DNA of 64,000 bases from Actinoplanes oblitus (GCF_030252345.1 NZ_CP126980.1:767501-831500); one strand, 5' to 3'; counted from the stretch's first letter, positions 16,992 to 26,048 are shown. Numbers and translations: made by a program. Notes: generated by a model from the letters alone, not told the origin.

Positions 16992-17918
16992 ATGTTCCGC
17001 TACATCGTGCGGCGCTTACTCCAGATGGTGCTCACCTTCTTCGGTGCCACGTTCCTGGTGTACGCGCTCATGTTCGCCAACCAGACCGACCCCATCCAGG
17101 CGTTGGTTGGCGAACGACCCGTTTCGGAGAGTCAGCGCATCGCGCTGACCGAGCGGTACCACCTGGATGAAAGCTTTTTCATGCAGTACTGGTACTACAT
17201 CAAGGGCGTCCTCACCGGTGATTTCGGTACGTCGCTGACCGGCCGCAAGATCGCCGACATGATGGCCGACGCCTGGCCGGTGACCATCCGCCTCGCGCTG
17301 ATCGCCATCGTCATCGCCGCGGTCTTCTCCATCACCGTTGGTGTCTACTCCGCCATCAAGCGCGGCGGTATCTTCGACAACTCCACGCTGATCCTCACTC
17401 TCGTCCTGCTGGCCATGCCGATCGTCGTGATCGCGCCGATCGCGCAGCTCGTCTTCGGCATCGAGCTGGGCTGGTTCCCGCCCACCGCAACACGGGACGC
17501 GACGTTCTGGCAACTGCTTTTGCCGGCGATCGTGTTGGCCTGCATCGTGATCGCGCCGGAGATGCGGGTGACCCGGACGTCGGTGGTGGAGAACCTCCGC
17601 GCCGACTACGTACGCACCGCGCGGGCCAAGGGCCTGACCCGGATTCGCGTCATCTGGGTGCACGTGCTGCGCAACTCGCTGATCCCGGTGGCCACGCTGA
17701 TCGGCGTCGACCTGGGCACCTTGCTCTCCGGCGCCATCGTTACCGAGCACGTCTTCAACATCCCCGGTGTCGGGTTCAACCTGGCTCGTGCGATTCGCAC
17801 CGAGGACGGCCCGCTCGTGGTCGGTTTCGTGAGCATCTTGGTGATCCTCTTCTTGTTCATCAACCTGCTCGTCGACCTGCTGTACGCCGCCCTCGACCCC
17901 AGGATCCGCTATGAGTGA
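16992..17918 (+). CDS. Oligopeptide ABC transporter permease (OppB-like)
   Basis: A 308-residue inner-membrane permease with about six transmembrane helices. The N-terminal MFRYIVRRLLQMVLTFFGAT start is typical of OppB/DppB. The EAA loop that contacts the ATPase reads RTARAKGLTRIRVIWVHVLRNSLIP with the conserved Gly. The gene stop overlaps the next ATG by 8 bp. Second gene of the five-gene transporter operon. Confidence 0.95.
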   Translation: MFRYIVRRLLQMVLTFFGATFLVYALMFANQTDPIQALVGERPVSESQRIALTERYHLDESFFMQYWYYIKGVLTGDFGTSLTGRKIADMMADAWPVTIRLALIAIVIAAVFSITVGVYSAIKRGGIFDNSTLILTLVLLAMPIVVIAPIAQLVFGIELGWFPPTATRDATFWQLLLPAIVLACIVIAPEMRVTRTSVVENLRADYVRTARAKGLTRIRVIWVHVLRNSLIPVATLIGVDLGTLLSGAIVTEHVFNIPGVGFNLARAIRTEDGPLVVGFVSILVILFLFINLLVDLLYAALDPRIRYE

Positions 17919-18849
17919 CTTGAACACCGTGACCGAGGCCGAACTGCCCGGCGGTCAGCCGAACGTCCCGCACGGCCCGGTCAGGAAGGACAAGCCGCGC
18001 AGCCTGGCCGGCGACGCGTGGGCCGACCTTCGCAAGCGCAAGACCTTCTGGACGGCGATCGTCCTGGTGGCGCTGATCCTGCTGATGGCACTCTGGCCGT
18101 CGCTGTTCACCACCGCCGACCCGGGGGCCTGCTCGCTCGCCAACCAGTTCAAGGGTCCGACCGGCAACGCGCTGTTCGGGTATGACTTCCAGGGTTGCGA
18201 CATCTACGCCAAGATCGTCAACGGCGCCTGGAACTCGATCAAGGTGGGCGTGCTGTCCACGCTGCTGGCCGGCCTCATCGGTCTGGCCTTCGGTCTGGCT
18301 GCGGGCTACTTCGGCGGCGGAGTGGACGCGGTCCTGTCCCGGATCATCGACATCATGCTCGGCGTCCCGTTCTTGCTGGCCGGCATCGTGTTGTCCCGCC
18401 GGCTCGGCGCCGACCCCAAGTCGGACGGCGTGCTCGCCGTGACCCTGACCCTGGGCCTGCTCAGCTGGACCTCCGGCGCGCGTGTCATGCGATCCGCGGT
18501 CATCTCGGCCAAGCAGCAGGACTACGTGGCGGCCGCCCGGATGCTGGGAGCCAAGCCGAGCCGGCTCATGCTGCGGCACATCCTGCCGAACTCCATCGCG
18601 TCCTACATCGTCATGCTGACGCTGCTGCTGGGCATCAACATCTCCAGCGAGGCGACCCTGTCGTTCCTGGGCGTCGGCCTGAAGAACGGCGCGATCAGCT
18701 GGGGCATCATGATCTCCGAGGGCACCGCGTTCGCGCGGGCCGAGCCGTGGCCGCTGGTCTGGCCGGCCGTCTTCCTCGGCGTCACGGTGCTGGCCTTCAT
18801 CATGCTCGGCGACGCGGTCCGCGACGCCTTCGACCCGAAGCTGCGGTGA
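17911..18849 (+). CDS. Oligopeptide ABC transporter permease (OppC-like)
   Basis: A 312-residue permease. A hydrophilic N-terminus (1-45) with the OppC pattern RSLAGDAWADLRKRKTFW leads into the first helix; five more helices follow. The EAA loop is in the AARMLGAKPSRLMLRHILPN segment. It pairs with the OppB-like subunit to form the channel. Overlaps the upstream gene by 8 bp and is 4 bp from the next. Confidence 0.95.
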   Translation: MSDLNTVTEAELPGGQPNVPHGPVRKDKPRSLAGDAWADLRKRKTFWTAIVLVALILLMALWPSLFTTADPGACSLANQFKGPTGNALFGYDFQGCDIYAKIVNGAWNSIKVGVLSTLLAGLIGLAFGLAAGYFGGGVDAVLSRIIDIMLGVPFLLAGIVLSRRLGADPKSDGVLAVTLTLGLLSWTSGARVMRSAVISAKQQDYVAAARMLGAKPSRLMLRHILPNSIASYIVMLTLLLGINISSEATLSFLGVGLKNGAISWGIMISEGTAFARAEPWPLVWPAVFLGVTVLAFIMLGDAVRDAFDPKLR

Positions 18850-18853
18850 CCCG

Positions 18854-19891
18854 GTGACTGATATCAAGGCGCAACTGGACGTCCTACCGGGCGTCGATCC
18901 GCGCGCACCCCTGCTCGAAGTGACCGACCTGCACGTCGAGTTCCGTACCCAGTACGGCGTGGCCAAGGCCGTCAACGGCGCGAACTTCCTGCTCTCCCCG
19001 GGCGAGACGCTCGCCATCCTGGGTGAGTCCGGCTGCGGCAAGTCGGTGACCGCGCAGGCGATCATGGGCATTCTCGACACCCCGCCCGGCTACGTCACAC
19101 AGGGAGAGATCCGCTACCGCGGTATCGACCTGCTGAAGCTGAAGGAGGAGGAGCGTCGGAAGGTCCGCGCCAACAAGGTCGCGATGATCTTCCAGGACGC
19201 CCTCTCCGCGCTGAACCCGGTCTACACGGTCGGTTTCCAGCTCGGCGAGCTGTTCCGCAAGCACCGGGGGATGTCCCGGGCTGACGCCAAGAAGCAGGCG
19301 ATCGACCTGCTGGAGCAGGTGAAGATCCCGGCCGCGCGGAACCGGGTGAACGACTACCCGCACCAGTTCTCGGGTGGTATGCGGCAGCGCGTCATGATCG
19401 CCATGGCGCTGGCGCTCGACCCCGAGGTGCTGATCGCCGACGAGCCCACCACGGCGCTCGACGTCACCGTGCAGGCGCAGATCATGGGTCTGCTCGCCGA
19501 CCTGCAACGGCAGCGCAACATGGGCCTCATCCTGATCACGCACGACATGGGCGTGGTCGCCGACGTGGCCGACCGGATCTCGGTGATGTACGCGGGCAAG
19601 GTGGTCGAGGAGGCGGGTGTCTACGACATTTACTCGCGGCCGGCCCACCCGTACACCCGTGCCCTGCTCGAGTCGATTCCCCGGCTCGACATGAAGGGGC
19701 AGCAGCTCAGCGTCATCCGCGGCCTGCCGCCGGCGCTGACCGACGTCCCGAAGGGCTGCGCGTTCAACCCGCGTTGCGCCTACGCGCGGGACGCCTGCCG
19801 GCAGGATCCGCCGCCGCCGGCGTACCAGGTGTCGGTCACGCCGCACCGCACGGCCCGCTGCCACTTCTTCCGGGAGGTCATCAGTGAGTGA
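18854..19891 (+). CDS. Oligopeptide ABC transporter ATPase (OppD-like)
   Basis: A 345-residue ATPase. Walker A GESGCGKS, Q-loop near MIFQDALSALNP, signature SGGMRQR, Walker B VLIADEPTTALD and switch His in LITHDMGVV are all present. The C-terminal oligopeptide-transporter extension carries Cys residues (GCAFNPRC, DACRQ) that in some family members bind an Fe-S cluster. GTG start; its end overlaps the next gene by 8 bp. Confidence 0.96.
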   Translation: MTDIKAQLDVLPGVDPRAPLLEVTDLHVEFRTQYGVAKAVNGANFLLSPGETLAILGESGCGKSVTAQAIMGILDTPPGYVTQGEIRYRGIDLLKLKEEERRKVRANKVAMIFQDALSALNPVYTVGFQLGELFRKHRGMSRADAKKQAIDLLEQVKIPAARNRVNDYPHQFSGGMRQRVMIAMALALDPEVLIADEPTTALDVTVQAQIMGLLADLQRQRNMGLILITHDMGVVADVADRISVMYAGKVVEEAGVYDIYSRPAHPYTRALLESIPRLDMKGQQLSVIRGLPPALTDVPKGCAFNPRCAYARDACRQDPPPPAYQVSVTPHRTARCHFFREVISE

Positions 19892-20891
19892 CGTCGTCCT
19901 CGAGACCAAGGGCCTGGTCAAGCACTTCCCGATCACCCAGGGCATCGTCTTCAAGAGCAAAGTCGGCGCGGTCCGGGCGGTCGACGGCGTCGACCTCCAG
20001 CTGCGCCGGGGCGAGACCCTGGGCGTCGTCGGCGAGTCCGGTTGTGGCAAGTCGACACTGGCCAAGCTGCTGGTCGGTCTGGAGAAACCGACCGCCGGCT
20101 CGATCAACGTGCGCGGCCAGGACATGGTCACGATGAAGGGTGCCCAGCTGCGGCGCGCCCGGCGCAACATCCAGATGGTGCTCCAGGACCCGTACACGTC
20201 GCTGAACCCGCGGATGACGGTCGGCGACATCATCGGCGAGCCCTTCGAGATCCACACGGAGGTGGTCCCGAAGGGCGGCCGGCAGCGCGCGGTGCAGGAC
20301 CTGCTGGACACGGTCGGCCTCAACCCCGACCACATCAACCGGTACCCGCACCAGTTCTCCGGCGGTCAGCGCCAGCGGATCGGCATCGCCCGGGCGCTCG
20401 CGCTCAAGCCGGAGATCATCGTCTGCGACGAGCCGGTGTCGGCGCTGGACGTGTCCATCCAGGCCCAGGTGATCAACCTGCTGGAGCGGCTGCAGAACGA
20501 GTTCGGCCTGTCGTACATCTTCATCGCGCACGACCTGTCGGTGGTCCGGCACATCTCCGACCGGGTCGCCGTGATGTACCTCGGCAAGGTCATCGAGACC
20601 GGCGGGGACCAGGCGATCTACGAGCAGCCGACGCACCCGTACACGCAGGCCTTGCTCTCGGCCGTGCCGGTCCCGGACCCGCGCCTGCGCGGCCACCGTG
20701 ACCAGATCGTGCTGGAGGGTGACGTCCCGTCGCCGGCCAACCCGCCGTCGGGGTGTCGCTTCCGCACGCGGTGCTGGAAGGCTCAGGAGGTCTGCGCCCA
20801 GCAGGAGCCGCTGCTGCAGATCCGCGAGCGGTCCCCGCACCCGAGCGCGTGCCACTTCGCGGAGATCCGCGACGTCGTGCACGGACGCTGA
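19884..20891 (+). CDS. Oligopeptide ABC transporter ATPase (OppF-like)
   Basis: A 335-residue ATPase, partner of the OppD-like subunit. Walker A GESGCGKST, signature SGGQRQR, Walker B IIVCDEPVSALD and His in FIAHDLSVV are intact. The C-terminal extension contains SGCRFRTRCWKAQEVC. GTG start. Last gene of the operon, followed by a textbook terminator. Confidence 0.96.
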   Translation: MSDVVLETKGLVKHFPITQGIVFKSKVGAVRAVDGVDLQLRRGETLGVVGESGCGKSTLAKLLVGLEKPTAGSINVRGQDMVTMKGAQLRRARRNIQMVLQDPYTSLNPRMTVGDIIGEPFEIHTEVVPKGGRQRAVQDLLDTVGLNPDHINRYPHQFSGGQRQRIGIARALALKPEIIVCDEPVSALDVSIQAQVINLLERLQNEFGLSYIFIAHDLSVVRHISDRVAVMYLGKVIETGGDQAIYEQPTHPYTQALLSAVPVPDPRLRGHRDQIVLEGDVPSPANPPSGCRFRTRCWKAQEVCAQQEPLLQIRERSPHPSACHFAEIRDVVHGR

Positions 20892-20902
20892 GCTGAGAAA
20901 AG

Positions 20903-20933
20903 GCCGGGCCGGAGCATTCCGGCCCGGCTTTTT
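20903..20933 (+). terminator. Rho-independent terminator of the opp operon
   Basis: An 11-bp perfect stem gccgggccgga / tccggcccggc with loop gcat, followed by ttttt and more T-rich sequence. Confidence 0.93.
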
Positions 20934-20972
20934 CGTTTTCCGGCGCTTCGCGTTCCGGAGATCAGAACCCGG

Positions 20973-21308
20973 TCACAGGGGGCCGCGGCCGGAGCGGAGC
21001 AGCAGCAGGGCGACCTGGGTGCCGTCCGGGCCCAGGGCGGTGCGGAAGCGGTCGACGATCTCGCGCTCGCGGGCCAGGACGAGGCGGGTGCCGCCGGAGG
21101 CCATCCGGGTCTTGCCGACCTCCTGGGAGAGCCGGGAACGCTCCAGCCACAGGTCGATGATCGCCTGGTCGATCTCGTCGATCCGCTCGCGCATGCCCCG
21201 GATCTCGTCGGCGGCCAGCGGCTTGCCGGCGCCGGTGACCTGGTCCATCGCGGAGTTCTCGGGGGACTTCTCGGTGTTGGTGGACTGGTCCATCACGTCG
21301 GCGGTCAT
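20973..21308 (-). CDS. AroQ-type chorismate mutase
   Basis: A 111-residue chorismate mutase, converting chorismate to prephenate, the first step towards Phe and Tyr. The helical AroQ domain spans about 30-111: ADEIRGMRERIDEIDQAIIDL (the catalytic Arg lies here), LWLERSRLSQEVGKTRM with the second Arg and Lys, then LVLAREREIVDRF. Start: ATG 21308, preceded by gaggag; the upstream frame up to 21533 lacks family similarity. It is preceded by a leader peptide and terminator (21361-21472) that look like a Phe/Tyr attenuator, which supports the role independently. The short form suggests it may need a partner such as DAHP synthase for full activity (known for actinobacterial AroQ-delta, inference here). 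Confidence 0.92.
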   Translation of the reverse strand: MTADVMDQSTNTEKSPENSAMDQVTGAGKPLAADEIRGMRERIDEIDQAIIDLWLERSRLSQEVGKTRMASGGTRLVLAREREIVDRFRTALGPDGTQVALLLLRSGRGPL

Positions 21309-21360
21309 GTCGTGCTCCTCGGGTGCTCGTCGTCCCGGACAGCCCGGCCCGGAAAGCAAC

Positions 21361-21390
21361 AAGCCCCGGGCTGTGGAAGGCCCGGGGCTT
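21361..21390 (-). terminator. Attenuator terminator before chorismate mutase
   Basis: A 10-bp perfect stem aagccccggg / cccggggctt with a 10-nt loop, followed on the minus strand by gttgctttcc. It lies between the leader peptide stop and the chorismate mutase ATG, where a regulated terminator belongs. Confidence 0.8.
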
Positions 21391-21393
21391 GAA

Positions 21394-21446
21394 GTAGGTC
21401 TGTCGTTCAGAGGCGACCTACGGCTGCCGGACTTCCGGTGCCGTAG
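21394..21446 (-). promoter_or_regulatory. Two mutually exclusive hairpins in the chorismate mutase leader
   Basis: Hairpin A pairs 21440-21446 with 21418-21424, plus an inner ccgga/tccgg stem (21427-21438). Its 5' arm includes the last Tyr codon of the leader peptide. Hairpin B pairs 21415-21421 with 21394-21400 (gacctac/gtaggtc). A and B share 21418-21421, so they cannot form together. A ribosome stalled on the Phe/Tyr codons would block A. How B would affect the terminator three nt downstream is not settled by eye. Confidence 0.65.
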
Positions 21447-21472
21447 TAAAAAAATCGCGCCTGCTGGATCAC
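21407..21472 (-). CDS. Leader peptide MIQQARFFYYGTGSPAAVGRL, aromatic attenuator
   Basis: A 21-codon open frame on the minus strand, GTG 21472 to TGA 21407. Codons 7-10 are TTT TTT TAC TAC, i.e. Phe-Phe-Tyr-Tyr, upstream of a gene for Phe/Tyr synthesis. TTT is rare for Phe in the neighbouring genes, which use TTC. A CATACT hexamer ends six nt before the GTG, so the mRNA probably begins at the start codon and needs no Shine-Dalgarno. The stop codon lies in the loop between the two arms of hairpin B and ahead of the terminator. Small size and lack of homology information keep confidence below certainty, but the position, codon run and terminator agree. Confidence 0.78.
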   Translation of the reverse strand: MIQQARFFYYGTGSPAAVGRL

Positions 21473-21478
21473 GAGCCG

Positions 21479-21508
21479 AGTATGCCCCGCTGCCGGACCG
21501 GCCCGCAA
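21479..21508 (-). promoter_or_regulatory. Promoter of the chorismate mutase leader
   Basis: On the minus strand TTGCGG (21503-21508), an 18-nt spacer, then CATACT (21479-21484), six nt before GTG 21472. This predicts a leaderless transcript starting at the leader peptide. Confidence 0.6.
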
Positions 21509-21584
21509 GGAAACCGCCCGAACGATGGGACACCGCTCCGGGGACGGTGCGTCCGCCGTACCGGAAAGGGTGCGGAGAGGGAGA

Positions 21585-21610
21585 GCGGCCCGGCGCGAAC
21601 GCCGGGCCGC
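21585..21610 (-). terminator. Hairpin after the 5'-nucleotidase gene
   Basis: An 11-bp perfect stem gcggcccggcg / cgccgggccgc with loop cgaa, 13 bp past the stop on the minus strand. The ppc terminator at 62011 uses the same stem sequence with another loop. Confidence 0.75.
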
Positions 21611-21622
21611 GAGGGACATCGG

Positions 21623-23464
21623 TCAGGGGGTCGTGCTGATCCGGTCGGCCGGGCCGGGCTGGATGGTGCCGCTGCCCAGGTAGGCGGTCAGCGCGTCGAC
21701 GTCGAAGCCGGGGGCGGTCACCACCAGCGACGGGTCGACGACCAGCTTGCCGAAGCCGTCACCGCCGTTGGCCAGGAAGTTGTTCATGGTGACCCGGTAG
21801 GTGGCGGCCGGGTCGATCGGCGTGCCGTTCAGCGCCAGGTTGCTGACCTTGGCGCCGAGCGGGGCGGACGCGCTCCAGGTGTAGGTGAAGCCCGCGGAGA
21901 CCTGCAGGATCTTCGTGGTGGTCTGGCCCTGGTAGCCGGCGAACTGCTGCTCCAGCGCCTCCTTGAGCTGCGCGCCGGTCAGCGGCTCGGTGGTCACCAG
22001 GTTGTTGAACGGCTGAACGGTGAACGCCTCGCCGTAGGTGACCTGGCCGTAGCCCTCGCCGCCGGACGACTGGTCGGCGTCCAGGTCGGCCCGGATACCG
22101 CCCGGGTTCATCAGGGCCAGCTGCGCGCCGGCGCCCGTCGTGTACTTCAGCTGGGCGTCCGCGATGACGTCGCCGAGCGGGCTCTCACCTGCCGCGTTGT
22201 TCGTCCGGACGATGTCGCCGGAGATGGTGCCGACCAGCTTGTTGGCGATCGGGGCGACAGCGGCGCGGTACTTGTCGGCCACCTTCTTCGCCGTCGCGTC
22301 GACGGTGTCCGGGTTCCTCAAGTAGACGCCCGACGTGTCCTTCTTCCACCCGCCGTTGCCGTCCGGCACGCCGTTCTCCACGATCACGTTCTTCGCGGTG
22401 ATCCCGGCGAACCGGCCGGTGCGCCGGTCCAGTGAGTAGTCGATGTCGGTGATCAGCTGGCCGTTGGCGCCGGCACTGGTCACCACGGTGTCGGTGCCCG
22501 CCTTGTTGGGCAGCTTGCAGGAGTAGAACCGGTGGGTGTGCCCGGACACCACGATGCCGATCTCCGGGTTCAGGCCCGCCACGATCGGCACGACGGCGCC
22601 CGAGAAGTTCACGCAGTCCGAGACGCCCGGGGTGGGCGTGGCCGAGCCCTGCGAGCCGCCCTCGTGCAGCAGGAGCACCTGCGCCTTGACGCCGAACAGC
22701 TTGAGGATCCGGCTCCACTTGTTCGCGGTCGCCACCTCGTCGGTGAAGTGCACGTTCTTGATGCCGGCCGGGTTCACGATGCCGGCCGTGCCCTCCAGCG
22801 TCATGCCGATGAAGCCGACCGGTACGCCACCGACGAACCTGATGTCGACCGGCGGCAGGATCGGGCGGCCGGTCTTGTTGTCGATGGTGTTCGCGGCCAG
22901 GTAGCTGAACTCGGCGCCGCCGAAACCGTCGCCGTCCTGGCAGCCGTCGGTCGGGTGGCACCCGCCGCGCTGCATCCGGATCAGCTCGGCCACGCCCTCG
23001 TCGAACTCGTGGTTGCCCACCGAGCTGACCTGCAGGCCGACGGTGTTCATCAGCTCGATCGTCGGCTCGTCGTGGAACGCGGCGCTGACCAGCGGGGTGG
23101 CGCCGATCAGGTCGCCGGCGCCGACAGTGGTGGTCTGGCGGCCCTCGGCCGCCGCCTCGGCGCGCAGCCTCTTCAGGTACGTCGCCAGGTACTCCACCCC
23201 GCCGGCCGGGGTGCTGGTGCCGCTCGCGTTGACCACCGCGCCGCTGCCGGTGGGCGGGTCGATCGCGCCGTGGAAGTCGTTGTAGCTGAGGAACTGGCCC
23301 TTGACCAGGGCAGCGCGGTCAATGGCGGGGTAGGACGCGGTCACCGGGGCGAACTCGGCCGGTGGCGCGGCGGTGGCCGGCTGCACGGGCACGGTGCTGA
23401 GCGCGCCGGCGACGGCCAGCGCGACGGCCGGCACGGCGATCCGCCGCCGTAGCGGTGATGTCAT
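21623..23464 (-). CDS. Secreted 5'-nucleotidase / metallophosphoesterase
   Basis: A 613-residue UshA-family protein that removes phosphate from extracellular nucleotides. A signal peptide (Arg-rich start, hydrophobic 9-25, cleavage near ATAA at 30-33) precedes the metallophosphoesterase domain (about 55-360) with the two-metal motifs SYNDFHGA, VGAGDLIG, SVGNHEFDE, LLHEGG and VSGHTHRF. The C-terminal nucleotide-binding domain (about 390-600) has NNAAGESPLGD, MNPGGIRADL and NFLANGGDGF. The ATG 23464 has gaggga upstream. Phosphate or purine salvage is the likely role. Divergent from pcrA; no PhoP box was recognised. Confidence 0.93.
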   Translation of the reverse strand: MTSPLRRRIAVPAVALAVAGALSTVPVQPATAAPPAEFAPVTASYPAIDRAALVKGQFLSYNDFHGAIDPPTGSGAVVNASGTSTPAGGVEYLATYLKRLRAEAAAEGRQTTTVGAGDLIGATPLVSAAFHDEPTIELMNTVGLQVSSVGNHEFDEGVAELIRMQRGGCHPTDGCQDGDGFGGAEFSYLAANTIDNKTGRPILPPVDIRFVGGVPVGFIGMTLEGTAGIVNPAGIKNVHFTDEVATANKWSRILKLFGVKAQVLLLHEGGSQGSATPTPGVSDCVNFSGAVVPIVAGLNPEIGIVVSGHTHRFYSCKLPNKAGTDTVVTSAGANGQLITDIDYSLDRRTGRFAGITAKNVIVENGVPDGNGGWKKDTSGVYLRNPDTVDATAKKVADKYRAAVAPIANKLVGTISGDIVRTNNAAGESPLGDVIADAQLKYTTGAGAQLALMNPGGIRADLDADQSSGGEGYGQVTYGEAFTVQPFNNLVTTEPLTGAQLKEALEQQFAGYQGQTTTKILQVSAGFTYTWSASAPLGAKVSNLALNGTPIDPAATYRVTMNNFLANGGDGFGKLVVDPSLVVTAPGFDVDALTAYLGSGTIQPGPADRISTTP

Positions 23465-23633
23465 GATATTCGATCCCTCGATCCGAGTGGACTGTCAAGT
23501 GACTCGATCAGACTGGTGGATCGGCCGGGTGGACGCCACCACTTCCAGGTGACAAGTCAATTGCCGCACACCGATGCGCCGGCCGCCTCGGCGCGATTTC
23601 CTGTCGGAGGGGCGGCATACACTGGCTCCCGCG

Positions 23634-26048
23634 ATGCGACCTTCTTCAGAACCTTCCGACAACGCCCTGTTCGCGCTGCCCACGGTGGTCCCGCCGGCCC
23701 CCGTCGGCAGGCCGCCGGCGCCGGTGGCCACGCGTGCGCCGCGTCCCGCCGTCGACCCGGAAGCGCTGCTCGAGGGGCTGAACGGCCCTCAGCGCGACGC
23801 CGTCACCCACGCCGGTGGCCCGCTGCTGATCGTGGCGGGTGCGGGCTCGGGCAAGACCCGGGTGCTCACCCACCGGATCGCCTACCTGCTGGCCAAGCGG
23901 GACGTGCATCCCGGCGAGATCATCGCGATCACGTTCACCAACAAGGCGGCCGGCGAGATGAAGGAGCGGGTGGCCCATCTGGTCGGCCCGCGCGCCCGGT
24001 TGATGTGGGTGTCGACGTTCCACTCGGCATGTGTCCGGATCCTGCGTGCCGAGCACGAGCACGCCGGGCTGAAGAGCACCTTCTCCATCTACGACGCGGA
24101 CGACTCGCGCCGGTTGATGCAGCTGGTGGCCCGCGAGCTGGACCTGGACCCGAAGCGTTACACCGCGCGCGGCCTCGCCGCCCAGGTGTCGAACCTGAAG
24201 AACGAGCTGGTCGACCCGGAGGAGTTCAAGCAGCGGGCGAAGGGGCCGAACGAGCGGGCCGTCGCCGAGGCCTACGAGCTCTACCAGCGCCGCCTGAAGG
24301 AGGCGTACGCGCTGGACTTCGACGACATCATCATGGCAGTGGTGCACCTGTTCCAGTCGCACCCGCTGGTCGCCGAGGCGTACCGCCGGCGGTTCCGGCA
24401 CGTCCTAGTCGACGAGTACCAGGACACCAACCACGCGCAGTACACGCTGATCCGCGAGCTGGTCGGCACCGAGGACCCGTCGGAGCTCTGCGTCGTCGGT
24501 GACGCCGACCAGTCGATCTACGCGTTCCGCGGCGCGACGATCCGCAACATCCTGGAGTTCGAGCGCGACTACCCGGACGCCCGCACCATCCTGCTGGAGC
24601 AGAACTACCGCTCCACCCAGACCATCCTGTCCGCGGCCAACGCGGTGATCGACCGGAACACCTCGCGCAAGCCCAAACGCCTCTGGAGCGACCAGGGCGC
24701 CGGCGAGCAGATCGTGGGGTACGTCGCCGACACCGAGCACGCCGAGGCCGACTGGGTGGCCCGGGAGATCGACCGGCTGACCGACCGGCACCAGGTGCGG
24801 CCCGGCGACGTGGCCGTCTTCTACCGCACCAACAACCAGTCCCGGGTGTTCGAGGAGGTGTTCATCCGGGTCGGCCTGCCCTACAAGGTGGTCGGCGGGG
24901 TGCGCTTCTACGAGCGCAAGGAGGTCCGCGACGCGCTGGCCTACCTGCGGGCGGTGGTGAACGAGGACGACACGGTGAGCGTCCGCCGGGTGCTGAACAC
25001 GCCGAAACGCGGGATCGGCGACCGGGCCGAGGCGTGCGTGGAGGCGCTGTCGAACCGGGACCGGATCTCGTTCGGCCAGGCGCTGCGGCACGCGCGGTCG
25101 GCGCCGGGCATCTCCACCCGCGCGGCGAACAGCATCGGTGACTTCGTGCAGCTGCTCGACGACCTGCGGGAGATGGCGCTGATCGTGCCGCCGGAGGAGG
25201 TGCTGGAGGCGGTGCTGCAGCGTTCCGGCCTGCTCAGCGAGCTGGAGGAGAGCCTCGACCCGCAGGACCAGGGCCGGGTGGAGAACCTCCAGGAGCTGGT
25301 CAGCGTCGCCCGCGAGTACACCGAGCGGGTCGAGTCGCAGGAGGAGACGGCGACTCTGGCCGGGTTCCTGGAGCAGGTGGCACTGGTCGCCGACGCCGAC
25401 CAGATCCCCAGCGACGACCCCGACCATCAGGGCGTGGTCACCCTGATGACGCTGCACACGGCGAAAGGCCTGGAGTTCCCGGTGGTCTTCCTGACCGGCC
25501 TGGAGGACGGCGTGTTCCCGCACATGCGGGCGATGTCCGACAACGCCGAGTTGGAGGAGGAGCGCCGGCTGGCCTACGTGGGGATCACCCGGGCCCGCCA
25601 GCGGCTCTACCTGTCCCGCGCTGTCACCCGGTCGGCCTGGGGCCAGCCGCAGTACAACCCGCCGTCCCGGTTCACCGACGAGCTGCCGGCCGAGCTGGTG
25701 CGGTGGGAGCGGACCGGCGGGTCGTACACGTCCTGGTCGGGCACCGGCGGCGGGGTGGGTGGCCGCGGTGGCGGCGACCGCCAGCGCGGTGGCGGCTTCG
25801 CCGGTGGCACGCCCAAGGCGCAGCGCATCGCCGAGCGGCTCGGCATCGACGCCAGCAAGCTGGCCACCGCCAGCGAGCTGAAACAGGCACCGAAGGTGGC
25901 GCCCGGCGACCGGGTCAACCACCAGCGTTACGGCCTGGGCCGGGTGGTGGTGGTCGAGGGGCAGGGGCCGGGCGCCCGTGCCCAGATCGACTTCGGCGAC
26001 CAGGTGATGTGGCTGATCCTCCGGCACGCCCCGATCGAGAAGATCTAG
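23634..26048 (+). CDS. pcrA: ATP-dependent DNA helicase PcrA/UvrD
   Basis: An 804-residue superfamily 1A helicase for repair and replication restart. Walker A is VAGAGSGKT (67-75), followed by TFTNKAAGEMKERV (motif Ia), the DEYQDTN Walker B, GDADQSIYAFRGA (motif III), QNYRST (motif IV), HTAKGLEFP (motif V) and VGITRAR (motif VI). A Gly-rich linker (about 700-725) leads to the C-terminal Tudor-like domain (PGDRVNHQRYGLGRV...IDFGDQ) that binds RNA polymerase in PcrA. I chose ATG 23634, which lies 10 nt after a TACACT hexamer; the frame open to 23574 adds only low-quality residues. Convergence of all motifs makes this firm. Confidence 0.96.
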   Translation: MRPSSEPSDNALFALPTVVPPAPVGRPPAPVATRAPRPAVDPEALLEGLNGPQRDAVTHAGGPLLIVAGAGSGKTRVLTHRIAYLLAKRDVHPGEIIAITFTNKAAGEMKERVAHLVGPRARLMWVSTFHSACVRILRAEHEHAGLKSTFSIYDADDSRRLMQLVARELDLDPKRYTARGLAAQVSNLKNELVDPEEFKQRAKGPNERAVAEAYELYQRRLKEAYALDFDDIIMAVVHLFQSHPLVAEAYRRRFRHVLVDEYQDTNHAQYTLIRELVGTEDPSELCVVGDADQSIYAFRGATIRNILEFERDYPDARTILLEQNYRSTQTILSAANAVIDRNTSRKPKRLWSDQGAGEQIVGYVADTEHAEADWVAREIDRLTDRHQVRPGDVAVFYRTNNQSRVFEEVFIRVGLPYKVVGGVRFYERKEVRDALAYLRAVVNEDDTVSVRRVLNTPKRGIGDRAEACVEALSNRDRISFGQALRHARSAPGISTRAANSIGDFVQLLDDLREMALIVPPEEVLEAVLQRSGLLSELEESLDPQDQGRVENLQELVSVAREYTERVESQEETATLAGFLEQVALVADADQIPSDDPDHQGVVTLMTLHTAKGLEFPVVFLTGLEDGVFPHMRAMSDNAELEEERRLAYVGITRARQRLYLSRAVTRSAWGQPQYNPPSRFTDELPAELVRWERTGGSYTSWSGTGGGVGGRGGGDRQRGGGFAGGTPKAQRIAERLGIDASKLATASELKQAPKVAPGDRVNHQRYGLGRVVVVEGQGPGARAQIDFGDQVMWLILRHAPIEKI

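Noticed and set aside
23574..23634. 20-residue N-terminal extension of PcrA
   Set aside because: Weak bias and no family similarity; ATG 23634 lies just downstream of a -10-like TACACT.
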